In this document: positions 12,051 through 24,407 of the stretch, piece after piece
Position numbering within the stretch: position 1 is the stretch's first letter
Layout of the letters: the number at the start of each line of letters is the position of its first letter
NCBI RefSeq assembly: GCF_030867145.1
Contig: NC_134434.1
Span: 5,394,001-5,458,000 of the forward strand
Origin: Opisthocomus hoazin
Lineage: Eukaryota; Chordata; Aves; Opisthocomiformes; Opisthocomidae
Length of the DNA stretch: 64,000 nt
Direction: 5' to 3'
Notes under the pieces: generated by a model
What the model was told of the DNA's origin: nothing
Seen by the model: only the letters and a program-made list of their open reading frames with translations
Databases searched by the model: none
Made by a program: the position numbers and the translations under genes

Positions 12051-15000
12051 TGGAAGAAGGGATAAAATCCCTGTGAAATGCCGCAGTCCTCCCCCTGCTC
12101 AGTGAGTCAAGTTCAGGTCAGCGACCATAGGGGAGAGGAGCATTTTTAGCATCATTTGAGGCCAGCACTTGACACAGGATGGGAGTCAGGCCCGGGGAAG
12201 TGCTACATGCAGAACGTGATAAATCACAGCTTTCGCTGAATCTCCCCAGGGGGAAACTTGAAGCTGCTTTGTCCAAGCTTGTTAAGTTGTAATACATTAA
12301 GAAGGAGCCAACTTGTGTGTCTTCCAGGAGCTGAAACTCTTCCTTAGCAATGAGACATCACGGGACGTGATGGGCCTTCCTGGGCACTAGGAGCTGGGTG
12401 GCCTTTGGGCAGAGCTGAGGCCTGAAGGCTATGCCAGGATGAGATTAGCAGCCCTGTTTTGTGGGGAAGTGGGTTCCTGGAAGTGTTTTTCTCTTTATTT
12501 CTGTGGTTTGCCCAGTGCTGTCTTTGCGTCTCTGCTCTCAGCCCCCTCTCACATCTCCAGCATCCTGGCGGAGAGCATCCTGGCCAGGTCAGCTCTGGAG
12601 TAGGGCACTGGGGCTGAGCCTTTGCTGGTCAAACCCAGCGTCCTTCCAATGCTGCTCTGACAATGGCTCCAGGGTGCAGTGACCCCAGCGGTGCTTGGCG
12701 GCTGTGTGAGTGGTCCCTGTGCTGCTGGGAGCAGTGCCAAGGCAGGTGTTACCTCACCATGGACCTTGCCAGAGGGGGAATGTCCACATGGCGTTGGGCC
12801 AAATTTTATACTTCCTTTTTGCTCATTCTTTCTTTCTCCCAGTCATCTTCCTGTGGTCTGTGATTTTCCAGCCATCCTCACCCATGATTTCTCAGGAATT
12901 CCTTTCTCCCTCCCTGTCCTGCTCCTCCCCATCCCTTGACCACCTCCATTTTCAGGTATGTTCAAAATCAGGCAAAGCACATTGTGCCTGTGGCCCTCAA
13001 AGTCCCTGCCTGGGAGGTGACTCTGGTACCTGCTGACCAGGGACACGTGTTTATTTGATGGCCCAGGAGGCGAGCTGGCCGCGCTCATAGCCGGGGCGGT
13101 GAGGACAGGTTTGGTTTCAGTGACTGCATCCTCCCAGCAGCGGGGTACGTGCACAGGAAGATGTGTTTATTTTCCCAGCTCCTTCCCCTGCAGCCCATGG
13201 CAGACGTCTGGCTGGCGGTGGGAGCACCGCTGCGTGCCTTTTGATGGGTGATTTCATCGCCAGGCGGGAAGAGTTTAGTCTGGGAATCTGTGCTGAGCCC
13301 CAGCCAGATCCCGGCGTGGGGCATTTCTGGGAGCAAAGGCTGCTGATGGGGCCAGCCCCCCTGGTGGCCATGCTGCTGCCAAGGGGCAGAGATACCGCTG
13401 AGGAAGGTCCAGCCGATCTGCTGTGCTCCCGAGAGGTGGAGAGTGAGGTCTGGCCACGCCGCCAATACCCTCTGCTCCATGGCAGTGGCCACAGGATACG
13501 GAGGTGTTGGGTCTGAGCCAGGTGAGTGGATGGGACAGACCACAGTGTTGGGGAGCATCCAGGAGTTTTTGGATGAGCCAGCGTGGCCCTGACATTGTGC
13601 TATAGGGATGCCTGCATTGGTGATCACTGTCAGCAGGCAAGGGCTGGTGGGGTGCAGATCCCAACAGGTCTGAGGTCTCACCCAGCCGCAGGCCAGCACA
13701 CCTGAGCCCTGGGGTTCTACCAGGCTGGTCCTGCCGTGGCTGTCATGGATAGGTGCCACATGCTGCTGCCCTCCTCATTCAGGACTGCACAGTGGAGAAA
13801 CGGTGCCCAGGGCTGCTGAAGAGGCTTTCTACATCATACTGATGCATCAGAGCAGAGCCATCAGGCCAAAGCAGGTCTCTGTCACAGCCCTGGACTCTGA
13901 AACTACTGAGCCTCCCATGGGATCAGGAGAAAATGAGCTAAAAAAATACATGGAGTGGAAGAGCGGAGCAGTCAAAGCTCTGCAAGAGAAACTCCATGAG
14001 GGTGGAGAGAGGGTTTAAAAGCTGCTTCCCTCTGCGTATGCAGGTTATGGAGGCCAACAGGAAGGGAAAGGTGGAGGCAGCCTAATTTCAGCACTTGACA
14101 CTTAATGGCTTTTGTGTAACTCAGTGAAAGCCAACAATAAAGCTGCTGGAGAAGTTTCTGGAATCCTGCTCTCAGCAGGCGAACGAGAGCTGGAGCGAGA
14201 TGCTTTTAAAGTGGAAGATGCAAGGAGGTGAAGACCAGACTGCGGCTGAGAGCCAGTTATGCAGTTTGGCAAGGAGGCAAACTGAGTCCCCAGCACAAAA
14301 CCAAACCGCAACAGAAACCAGGGGTGAAAATCCTAGAGCCCCAGAGCTGGCCTTGGGCCACACCGAACCCTTCGAATGGACAGAGCTGTGCCAGCCTGGG
14401 AGTGTCTGTGAACCCAAGGAACACAATAAATGAAATTAGTACAAGCGGCTAGGAGTTACTCAGGACCGTTTTTCTTTTCAGAGCTGTGTCAGCACAGGCA
14501 GTGCTTCCTCTAGCTCAGGAAATCCCTCATAGGTCAGCGGTCTCCTCCCCAATGAAGGGCTGAGCAATCTGAGCATAAAGGTAGATACAGACTGAAAAAT
14601 ACACAGTGAAGAGCGTTCTAAGGGTGAACAGCACCTGTAAGCAGGCAAAAAGTGCTAGGAACAAAGTTTTCATAGCATCATATTTGCTAGCTGGAGGGCT
14701 AGAGCTGTAGAGGAGGAGTTTGAAGACATCTTCCCCTGACCAGAGAGACACCCAACTCTGTGCAGAGGTAGCAGAGCCCAGAGGTGCCCCAGTCCCTCCC
14801 CATAGGAAGGTCTAAGAGGATAGCCAAGGCAGCACATCCCTCTGGACACCCACGCGAGGGTGGAGGTGTGCAGTGATCACTGCGGGAAAGCAGCTGACAC
14901 AACTCTCCACTCACACCCAGACCCAACGTACGACATACGTAGGAGGAATATTTCCACTGCTTTCCAGGGCAAAAGCTCTGGGGGAGGTGACTCATGCCAA

Positions 15001-18000
15001 ATATTTTTGCGTTGTGTGCATTAGCAGGGCTCTGGCAGGTAGGCTTGGAAAAACAGGAGCAATCGCATGTGCAATGAGCTCTCATTTAGGACACGCTGAC
15101 CTCACTACCGTTTGGGTGGTAGGCAGCACTGGGGGGTAGCACAGAAAAATAAAGCCATTTATAATGGTGTTTGGGGTATTTCATATTATACAGGTGATGT
15201 TTTGAGTAGGAAAGAGTAGAGGAACACGATTCCTGGGTCTGAGCCACTCTTTAACAACCCGAGTTGCTGGCCTAAGCCTCAGTGAAAAATTGAAGACAAC
15301 AGAATAAATCTTCTATAATGGAAATAATGTGCCTAAGTGAGAAGTTAGTGCAACAAGGTCTGAAAGATAAGGCTGGGGGTATGGCAGCAGCCCCCTCCGA
15401 TGACAGAGGAATACAACAAACCTTTGAGTGTGAGTAGTGTTGGGAACCATGTCCCCAGGTCTAGAAGCTTGAACCACACAGATGTGCAACAGGCGTGAGG
15501 TTCAGCCTGCCCACAGAGGGCATTACGCGTGCCGCATTCCCCAGGAGATACGAGACAAGCACAAAGCTGCGAAGGAAAACAGGATTGGGGGGCACGTCCT
15601 GGGCCATGAAGACCTACTGTGCATGACAGACCCTCTCTGTCCCAAAAGCTGCAACCCCCTTTAACTTTCCAATGAGAATTTCTCTGTGGCCAGCTCATAA
15701 CCTTTGGTTCTTCTGCAAGGGGGGCTGAATGCTTCCAGGAGCTGTCAGTCCGTGAGACACCAGAAGGACACCTATACCCAGCTTTGCAGCAGAGAACCAG
15801 AGACCAACCTGGTGCTTGAGCACCAAAATCCCCAGCGCAGGAGAAACCAGCAGGAATATTTAATTTCTTTATTTATTGGAAGCTAATATTAGTGAAACCT
15901 GCTTGACAAACTGCCCCCACAAGACTGCAGAAATACCTTTTCCATCTGCAAATGGGCTGTTAACAGGAGGAGATTTAGTGGTTTCAAATGCACTTCAAGA
16001 GCATTTGATAAAAGTGCGTGGGAGCAAAGTCCAGAGCTTGAACTAATACTTCTCTGTTGGATCAAAAATGCTCGTCTAGACTCTGGCAGGGTGCAAACCG
16101 AGTGCCAGAGCTACTGCTGGAGAGGAGACGGCGGGGAGTCGCTACATTACTACCCCAGCACTGTCTGTGGTTTAGCAGGGGCTCTTTAGACCCAGTAGGG
16201 TCTTGTTTAAAGACTGGTGATTCATAAGACAAAAATAAGGTCTAAAGGACATATAGTATCGCTTCAGCACTGGAAAATCTAAGATAAAGGCCAGATGTAT
16301 TTTAAACTGGACTCCAGTGAACACAGATATAGAGAAGGATGTTAGGGCTTATTTGTGCCAAAAATAGAGTACATCAAGGAAAACAGCCTGTAACAATGGT
16401 GCAGGAAAAGCTTATCTCCAGGAGCAAAGTAGCACAGGTTTCTTTATACTGCTTGGAAAAAAAAAAAAAACAAACCAAAAAGATGACCTTGTTCTAGATC
16501 CTTATTCTCAGATGTCTAAAACAGCCTTCCCAGATCCACCACAGCTACTAAGGATGCAAATGAAATGCATTGCTGGTGGAGGTGGCTCACCTGGCCAAGC
16601 AGGGGCTGGGCCACATGGCAGTGCTAATACATTTAAGCAAATTGCAGTGAAAGGTGGAAATGGAAATGTAGCATCTAATCTTCATTACCACAGCTTCATG
16701 AATGGATGGAAAATGAGGAGCCAGGCTGCAGTCCGCGTGGTGAAATCGCACACCAGTACCAGTGAAGGCACACCAGTACCAGTACCATTGTCAGAACCTG
16801 ATGCTGTGGGGGGCGTGGAGGCATGTGAACTGCCAACAGAAGCAAACCAAGGTCTCGGTCTGACCTCAGTCAGGATTTGCCACTGCTTCATGAGAACATC
16901 TCTGGTCATATCTACCTGGGGACAATGATGTCCATCTGGAGGGTGTTGCAGGAGGCAGCTCATATTCACTTCGCTAGATGGATGACCCAGAATGTTACCA
17001 AGCCCTGCTGCAAATCTGAGAGGAAGGGGCCACCAGGTCAGGCATTTCATCCAGGCAGGTCTTTGACAACAAACACAACCAGTGGGAGTAGCTGAATATT
17101 TGGGCAGGACAAGGTGGGGTGAACAGACAGCCCCTGGGTATGGTGGGATAACTTCAGATGGACAAGACCTGTTGGGTATGGTGGGATGAGGCAGAATGGA
17201 CAGAGAGCTGCTGGACCACAGGAGAGCTGTTGGCCTGGAGGGGCCAAGCAGGTCCCCTTGGACACTACCTGATAGTCGAGGCTTGATATGACTGTGGGTC
17301 ACTGTTACATGAGTGGTGTTCATGAGCAGGGACGTGGGGAGCTCTGCCTGTCGGCATTTCTGGCCAAGATGTGGCTCTTTTCATCACTCTGATCTTGCAG
17401 TGTGAACAAAAGTGGAAGAAACGCCCATGCGCCTGCCCAAGGGATGCTGCAACGCGAAGTTTCGACATCCAGCCAGACAGGTGCCGGCTGCCGGGTGTCC
17501 ACACACCCGGAGCGAAATGGGCACGGGCTCAGCCTGGCAAGGGATCCTCAGGCTTCGGGATGTGCAAAAGCAGATCTGCAGATCCATGGGCAGCTCAGCC
17601 CCGTGCTGCCTGTGCTCGGCTGGACAGACCGTAGCCAGGGTTCGTGTGAGGTGCTGTCTCCTGTTCGGTGCTGTGCAGAACTGCAGGTTTTAACGCGCTG
17701 TTCTTTTAATTGCTCCAGCCCAGCCAGATGAGCGAACGAACACATTGCCTAGCCCTGCTCCGGCGGATGTGCAAGGCTTTTGGCTGTTTGACAGACGTGG
17801 CTCCTTGCAGGCGGTAGAGCAGGGTGGGACGGGGACAGCAAGCCCGGGAAAGTGGGCACGGGGGCAATGTGAGATGCTGGTGGGCAGCAGGGCTGCAGCA
17901 GCCTGGGATTTCCTCCATGGGGCTGGGGCGATGCTCGAAGGGGACCTGCTGCAATCAGGACACCACAAAAACCCTGGCGAGTGCAGTATCATGAGGATTG

Positions 18001-18269
18001 TGTAAATATTTTTATTAGCTTCTCCTTGAATCTGGATGAAGGGGAGATTTGTATCGCATTTACTGACAAAACAGCTTTTCTTTTTCCGGGAGGGAGGAGG
18101 AGGCTGACTAACTGCTAGAGGAGGATTCCTGGAGTGATTTAATATCAGATGAAAGCAGCCAGATAGGAGCTGCTTCTTCCCAGGAGCAAGTGGACAGCCA
18201 CCAACAGCAAGTGTGTTGAACAAGGACAAGCTTACCATTCCTATTGATTGGGACACATTTGATCTACCT

Positions 18270-18625
18270 GCCTGTCTGCTCGGAGCTGACACGTGAGCAC
18301 AGGGCAGCGCAAGGTTCCGCAGAGCATGTCCAGCTCCACGGGCAGCCCGGGGCCCTGGCAGCCCGGCGAGGAGGGTCGCTCTCTCCTCTCCCCACAGCAC
18401 TTCGCACGGTGCATTTGAAGGGCTTTGGTTTAATCCCTGTGCGTTGGCCGGCACGGTGTCCGTCGTAGTAACACAGCCTGTAAATAGCTCTGTCCTCGCC
18501 CGTGCCAGGGAGGAGATGGGCTTTGCAGAACCGTTCACACCAATGCAAATGCCCTGTGGGGAGGTGGTTGCTCCGCTGCGGTCTGGACCCGTCCCAGCGC
18601 GAGCCCTCCACAGCCGCTGTCGGAC
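18270..18625. other. CpG-rich patch
   Basis: CpG dinucleotides are clearly denser here (CGGAGCTGACACG, CCCGGCGAGGAGGGTCGC, CGTTGGCCGGCACGGTGTCC, CCCAGCGCGAGCC) than in the flanks. No exon or TATA box is evident. It may be an unmethylated element or simply an older GC-rich segment. Confidence 0.35.
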
Positions 18626-20084
18626 CAGAGGACATCCTCTCCTTGCCAGAAGTCCCCAGGGGAAGTTCAGCTGAGCCTGCAAACAGCAGGTGCCCAAATC
18701 AGTGGAGAAAGGCTGTGACTAATGAAGATGGGATGGGTGGCATTTCCATCAGCAGAGTTTGCCTGGGTGAAAGCCAGTGCAGAGGACCGCTGAGAAGGTG
18801 GAGGCTGAAAACATAGATGTTCACCTGCTTGCAGTGAGCAGGTCCAGAGCTGAGGCATCACCGGGGCCTGGATCACTCCGGGAGTGTGGGAAGAGACAGA
18901 ACCACGATGCTTCACACCTCATCTGCATCCCCAGTACTGGGGATTGCTAAATATTGCCTGGAGAGGATTGCTGACAGGTCCTCGCTCCGCAGTTAGACAC
19001 CTCCACATCCCTAGGATGGGGCTGGGATGGCAGCGGGCATGCAAAGACCTGGGCAAGTGCCATCCATCAGTCCATCCTGCCTGCCATCCAGCTGCATCCA
19101 GGGTGTTTCTGTCAGGTCTCAGCAGAGTGTGACACCCTGTGAAACCATCTGTGGCATCTCTTTCCTGTCATAAAATGCACCATGGTCTTCCTCAGTTCAT
19201 CTGACAGAGGCTTTTTGGTGCAGAGCACAGCATTAAGCACAACCAGGGACAGCATTTGCTTCAGGGCTACAAGAACTTTGCTCCCCCCAGACAACTGACC
19301 CCCGCAGGCTCCTCAGTCATGGGGATTGTCCCAGCTATGGGGCTGCTCACAGGCAATTTCACCCCCGTGAAAAATCTCCTCTGATTATTGAAACATTTGT
19401 GAATGCTTTGGGTTAAAGATTTCAACGTCGCCTTTGCTTTGAATGGAAGAAGGGAAATGATGAAAATATGTTTCAGTGCATAAAAAGGTGCTGAGGGCAA
19501 AAATGTAAAAGGTTCACTAAAAGTCAAATAAAATATTAAACCATTTCCCCCAAAGAGGTATTTTAAGGGGAAACTTGCTCCCACCTTGATCCAGCAAAAA
19601 CAGAGGCATATTTTGGTCTATTTCATAGGCAAAGGTGGAGGCGGGGGGAGAGGGAGATGAGTTCCATGGTGGCTGGGTGATGGGGGAGCTGGAGACAGTC
19701 AGGAGTCAATGGTCCTGCAAGCAGCAAATGGTGTCTGCACCATGACAACGATGGCCTCATCTCCGCTGGAAGAAAGAAATTATATCAGCACATGGAGTAG
19801 GTGATGCATGGGTTACAGCCTTGCCGGTAAATTACATGGTTCCTGGGAAAGATCCTGGCCCTTGCATCTTGGCAGCCCGTGAAATAGCCCCCAGCGCTGC
19901 TCTGGGGATCCTCTACCTGCTCTGCAGTGGAGCGTCTTCACTACGCAGCCCTCTGAGACGCAGAGCAGAGCTGAAATGTGTCTCCGGGAGGAAGGCAGCT
20001 CGACAGCACCCGATGGCAGCTGCACAGCCCGCCTTGACCTCGCTGCTACTACAGGTCTGGAAAGTCACCGCACAGTAGCTGGGC

Positions 20085-20290
20085 TGCCGTGAAAATCACA
20101 GCAACAGTTTGCAGAGGGTTATTACAGCCTCATGATCTGAAGTCCTGATTTATTACGCAAGCCTAAGTTGTCAACAGATTGGTTATGATAGCGGGAAGCT
20201 AACAAGCTATTTTGCGTGCTGATTAGACTTGCTTGTCAGTGAATGCCTGCATGATCGCTATCACAAGAAGTGCGTCATAGCTGGGATTGC
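20085..20290. promoter_or_regulatory. Candidate regulatory island, AT-rich
   Basis: An AT-rich, non-repetitive stretch (GGTTATTACAGCCTC, GATTTATTACGCAAGCC, GATTGGTTATGATAGCGG) is set in GC-rich DNA. It has no open frame of note and no similarity to repeats I know. It is a candidate conserved non-coding element. Confidence 0.2.
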
Positions 20291-22319
20291 TTCTCATGTC
20301 TTTGAGTCCGCAAACCCCCCACAAACCCGCAAAATGCAGAGCTGTGGCAAGAAAATAAATAGCGTTGTGCCGACGCAATTGGCAAAGCCATCGTTCATGC
20401 CAGGGGAAGGGCATGGTGCCCCCCCAACAGCCCTTGCACATGGGAAGACACGGGAGGAGGGCACAGATGACATTTTAAAATAGCCCTGTCCAGCGAGGAA
20501 CTTTAAATGGCACAGAGATGTTTGGATCCGCTCTGCACAACCTGCTGTGCTGGGGAGAGGTCCATTTTGTCCTATGGGGTTGACCCCTTGTGATGTCCCT
20601 GTGTTAGGCAGTGTTAATGGGGTTGCTTCATGCAAATGGATGTGGATTTCTGCCCCATACCACTGCTCCACGGCCAGTCTCTCTTCCTGAATCACCTCTG
20701 GTCAACAACAGACCATTTTCAACTCCAGCTGGTATAGCTCCCTTTTCCCAGTTTCCCAACCGACAAGGCACAGGGGCTGCGGAGAAAGAGGGAGGTGCTG
20801 GTGATGCTGGGGTGGCTGGCGGACACTTGGGTGCTGTCGGCTCCGTTGTGCTCTGGGTCCCTCCGTCAATCCTGGTCCTGGAGGATCTCCAGCTCCATCA
20901 GCTCAGCCATCTCTTTCATGCCTCACTTGTTTGACAGTGCTCCAGAGAGCAGGGAGGGAAGGACAAGCTTCAAAGGGCTTGCTTTATGTTTATGGCTGTC
21001 CTGGCTCTCCTGCCTGGGACAGAGCGAGAGTTTCTCCCTCTGCACCATGTCCACAGGGTGCCGACAGCCCAGCTCCCCCTGAACTGGGGGCAGGCAGTGG
21101 GCATGGGGCTCAGCTCCTGCTGCCGAGAGTCTTGGGGCTTCAGGACATAGCTAAAGGCAGCATGGGTCAACATGGGGACCCACCAGATCCCTCCGCAGGC
21201 CGGTTCAGTTCATGGCCCTGGCAGAATAGTAACCCTGCCAGCAATGGCATGGGGAGTTTGCTGCGGGGATGGCTGGTGGGAGGCGATCAGCAGCAGAGCT
21301 GGAAGGATGGGGATGTGCTGGGAGAGAAGGTGGAGGGCAGAGGGGAGGAGGAGGAGGAGGCACTGATGGGAGACATCCCTTTCTGGGCACAGGGGAGCTG
21401 TGCAGCACTCAGCCTCCTGTCCCCATACCACCCTACTTTCAACACAGCTCTTCTTGCAGTTAGGCAGAGAAATCCTTTGTGTTCACAAAGAGGAAACCTC
21501 TCCATCCTCCCAACATAATTTCGGGAGTTCAGAGCATGACTTGCAGTAGGATGGGGCTTCCTGAATCCTGGACTGCCCAGGGGCCTTGGGCACCTCGTTC
21601 CCATTAAAATTAATAATTCCTGACTGTCCTGGAGGTTTGGGCTGGAGTCACAGAGGTGCTTTGCAAATCCTGGGCTCAGGTATATTTTCAGAGCTAATCA
21701 GTTTTGGCTGCTATTTTCTCTCTGTCAGATTGCATTTGCCTCCAGCTTGGCAGTCCCCTCAAGAGCAAGGAGAGTGTTATCATTCTATAGAGCAAGTCAA
21801 TTCACTGGAGTAATTTCTGCATGAAAAAATGTGCTTGGCCACTTCTGTAAGGTCAAACGCCCTGTTAGAAGGACTTGTGCTAATGTCTAATATGCTAATG
21901 CCAATGTCTGCTAATTGTCTCTCACGTTGTCCTTCAGGAGATCCTGACTTATGGCCTGGGAGCATCCCCCACTGTGGAAATGCCCCCAGAGCTGCTGCAT
22001 GCGGGAAACCCCTGCACCTTCATCCCACGGGTCCACCTGGGGATGTGGCACTGGTGATGCGAACCCGGGGCTGTGCAGACGACTTCAGTGCTTGGCCGTG
22101 CTCCCTGCACGCCGTCAAGCCCCAGGCGCTCGCCCTGCTGCGTGCCGGAGCTTCGCTGCCTGCTCCACGGCTCCTTCCCAGACTCACAGCCTTCGCTTTC
22201 CTCCCCCAGCAGCCCAGGCCGGATCATCTTTCCTGTGGCTACCCCGTCCCCTGCACCCCCCAAGAAAAGAATGCAGCTTTGCAAAAGCAAGGCAAGAACA
22301 AAGCAGAAAAGAGCAGTTT

Positions 22320-22530
22320 TGTATTATTTTCTTTTCTGGGCCATTTTGAAATAATTAAGGAATGTGATCTAAACTATAAATACCCTCCTTCACGTATGAT
22401 TTATGGCCTGTTTGTTCTGGATTGGTATGTGCTTAATCTCTAATTGTAAGCCCACCATCTGTTTTTATTGATCTGCTTGCCAGGAGAGTTATTGCTCTCC
22501 TTGGCCTTATATGGGAAAATTAGGTATGTG
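22320..22530. promoter_or_regulatory. Candidate regulatory island, AT-rich
   Basis: The stretch is AT-rich (TTTTGAAATAATTAAGGAATG, CTTAATCTCTAATTGTAAGC, CTTATATGGGAAAATTAGG) and non-repetitive. It includes a CCTTATATGG element that fits the serum-response CArG consensus CC(A/T)6GG. The regulatory role is inferred. Confidence 0.25.
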
Positions 22531-24190
22531 GTGAGCAAGCCAGCTCCGGGGCTGCTCTTATGTCAGCCTTGGAGCTGCTCGGGAGCGTGCTTCCCAACTC
22601 TGCTCCAGCCTCGTGCTTCTGCCAGTCTCTATTTACCGTGTGAAACTTGAACTTCTGAGTCCCACAAAGCCCTGTTATTCGCAGGAGCATCTGCCCATCT
22701 CGGCCTCCCTCTGTGTCAATCCCCCTTCAGCCCCGAGAACAGTTTTCCTCTTAAAACAAAGAAACAAGGGGAGAAGAAGAGGCTGGCGTGGCCTTGGTGT
22801 TTTTGGCTATAAATCAGGCTGCCGCCAACTCAGCCTGGGTGCTTTCAATGGTGGGAGTGTCTCCATGAGCAAACAGGCTGGATTTATTCATTAAACCTAG
22901 GGGGATTCGGCTGCGTTATTAACCGGCTAGATAATAGCACCCGAGCCCAGACCGCGCGCTCTGCGGGGCTGGAGCAGAGAGGGAAGGATAAAAGTTCCCA
23001 GGAACATTTGGAAGCTTAAAGGAAGCCCGTGGATTTGAAAAAAGAAGTGTAATTTATTTGCAGAGCTGGAAAGCAGAGAAAGGCAGCAACGCTGCTGTGG
23101 GAGAGCCACCCCCAAAGGGAAGGGGGTCTCTGTCCCACTCCACCAGCTGATCCCAGATGATCCCTCCGGCTCCCAGACCCAGCTGGAATGTGGATGGGAG
23201 CCCCTGGTGAAGGGTGGCATGAGTCACTCTCCCTTCAGAGGGCATTTTGGGCTTAAGGATGGGTAGAAACAGAAAAATGGAACAGAGAGAGTGATGGAGG
23301 CATCTGGGGATGCGTGGCTGCTGAGAAACGGGGGTCTTGAGTTTGGAGGTGGCTTGTGGGATAAAGAAATGGGTCTTAGTTTGGGGAAAGCAGGCCTGGC
23401 TTGGTGGCAGAGGCTTTGTTGGGGAAGCTGTGGCTCAGGGACATGGATGTGGGGAGGTGCTGGCTACTGCGCATTCTCATTTTCAGTGCAGCGGTGGTGC
23501 TGGCTGTATGAGTTGAGGGACAGGCAGGGCCAGCCACTCGCTCACTACTGGGCCACTGAGGGCACAAATAACCTCACCTTTGACCCTCTGCCATGGGCAC
23601 AGCCTTGGGGAGCAGCGCTCTCCGGACTGTCCTAGGTATCTCAGTGGACTTCGGAGGCTGCATCCCACCAAGAGAAAACCAGCCCCACCAGGGTGCCAGC
23701 TGGTGGTGATGGGGGTCCCAGTGGGTTGTAGCCCTGTCAGCACCCAGCGGCACCCCCAGCGATGTGCTGGCACACTCTGGGGTTTGCAGCTCCCCACCTA
23801 TCTGGGGCCACAGTCCCTTCCCTGGCTGTTCCTGGGCACCTCATACAGCTGCAATGCTGCTGGGTCCCATCACCGTCTGTGCACTGCCCATCACCCCACC
23901 GGACCACTGCCGCCTCCTGCTGCGCTCCTGGCTCTGCTGCTGTGGCAAAGTGGGCGCGAACCCCCCGGCACAGGGGCACAGCATTGCCAGGACCCAGCCT
24001 GCCACTGCCCAGGTACTTGATGAGTTACACCCTGAGCCCTGTCTGTTCCCGGCTGAGGCAGCTCCTTATGCCTGGGATGCTCCATGCTGACCCTCACCGC
24101 TGGCTCAGCACCACGGCAAACAGCAGCCCTGTGACAGGGCTCCCTTCCCAGCCCTGCTTGGGAAACTCACTGCTGGGACCCAAGCCCATG

Positions 24191-24407
24191 TCCTCCCTTC
24201 CCTTCCCTTCCCTTCCCTTCCCTTCCCTTCCCTTCCCTTCCCTTCCCTTCCCTTCCCTTCCCTTCCCTTCCCTTCCCTTCCCTTCCCTTCCCTTCCCTTC
24301 CCTTCCCTTCCCTTCCCTTCCCTTCCCTTCCCTTCCCTTCCCTTCCCTTCCCTTCCCTTCCCTTCCCTTCCCTTCCCTTCCCTTCCCTTCCCTTCCCTTC
24401 CCTTCTC
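24191..24407. repeat. (TTCCC)n pentanucleotide array, 217-bp homopyrimidine tract
   Basis: The five-base unit repeats about 42 times without interruption from about 24195 to 24405. The whole of 24191-24407 contains only C and T. On the other strand it is GGGAA. The array opens spurious frames that would encode LPFPS or GKGRE repeats. Confidence 0.99.

Larger units (their letters stand above)
1..24190. other. Non-coding region, no gene recognised
   Basis: I find no exon I can support on either strand. Long open frames occur here (for example a 335-codon minus-strand frame at 17690-18697), but they lack domain-like composition and cross obvious non-coding islands. AT-rich islands not listed separately lie at about 2930-3080, 3290-3650, 7300-7340, 11560-11830, 16200-16480 and 19380-19560. 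A-rich runs occur near 16457. Confidence 0.6.

Noticed and set aside
17690..18697. 335-codon open frame on the minus strand, the longest in the window
   Set aside because: It crosses a GC-rich to AT-rich boundary, has no domain-like pattern, and its composition looks like translated non-coding DNA. One such frame is expected by chance in 64 kb at this GC content.
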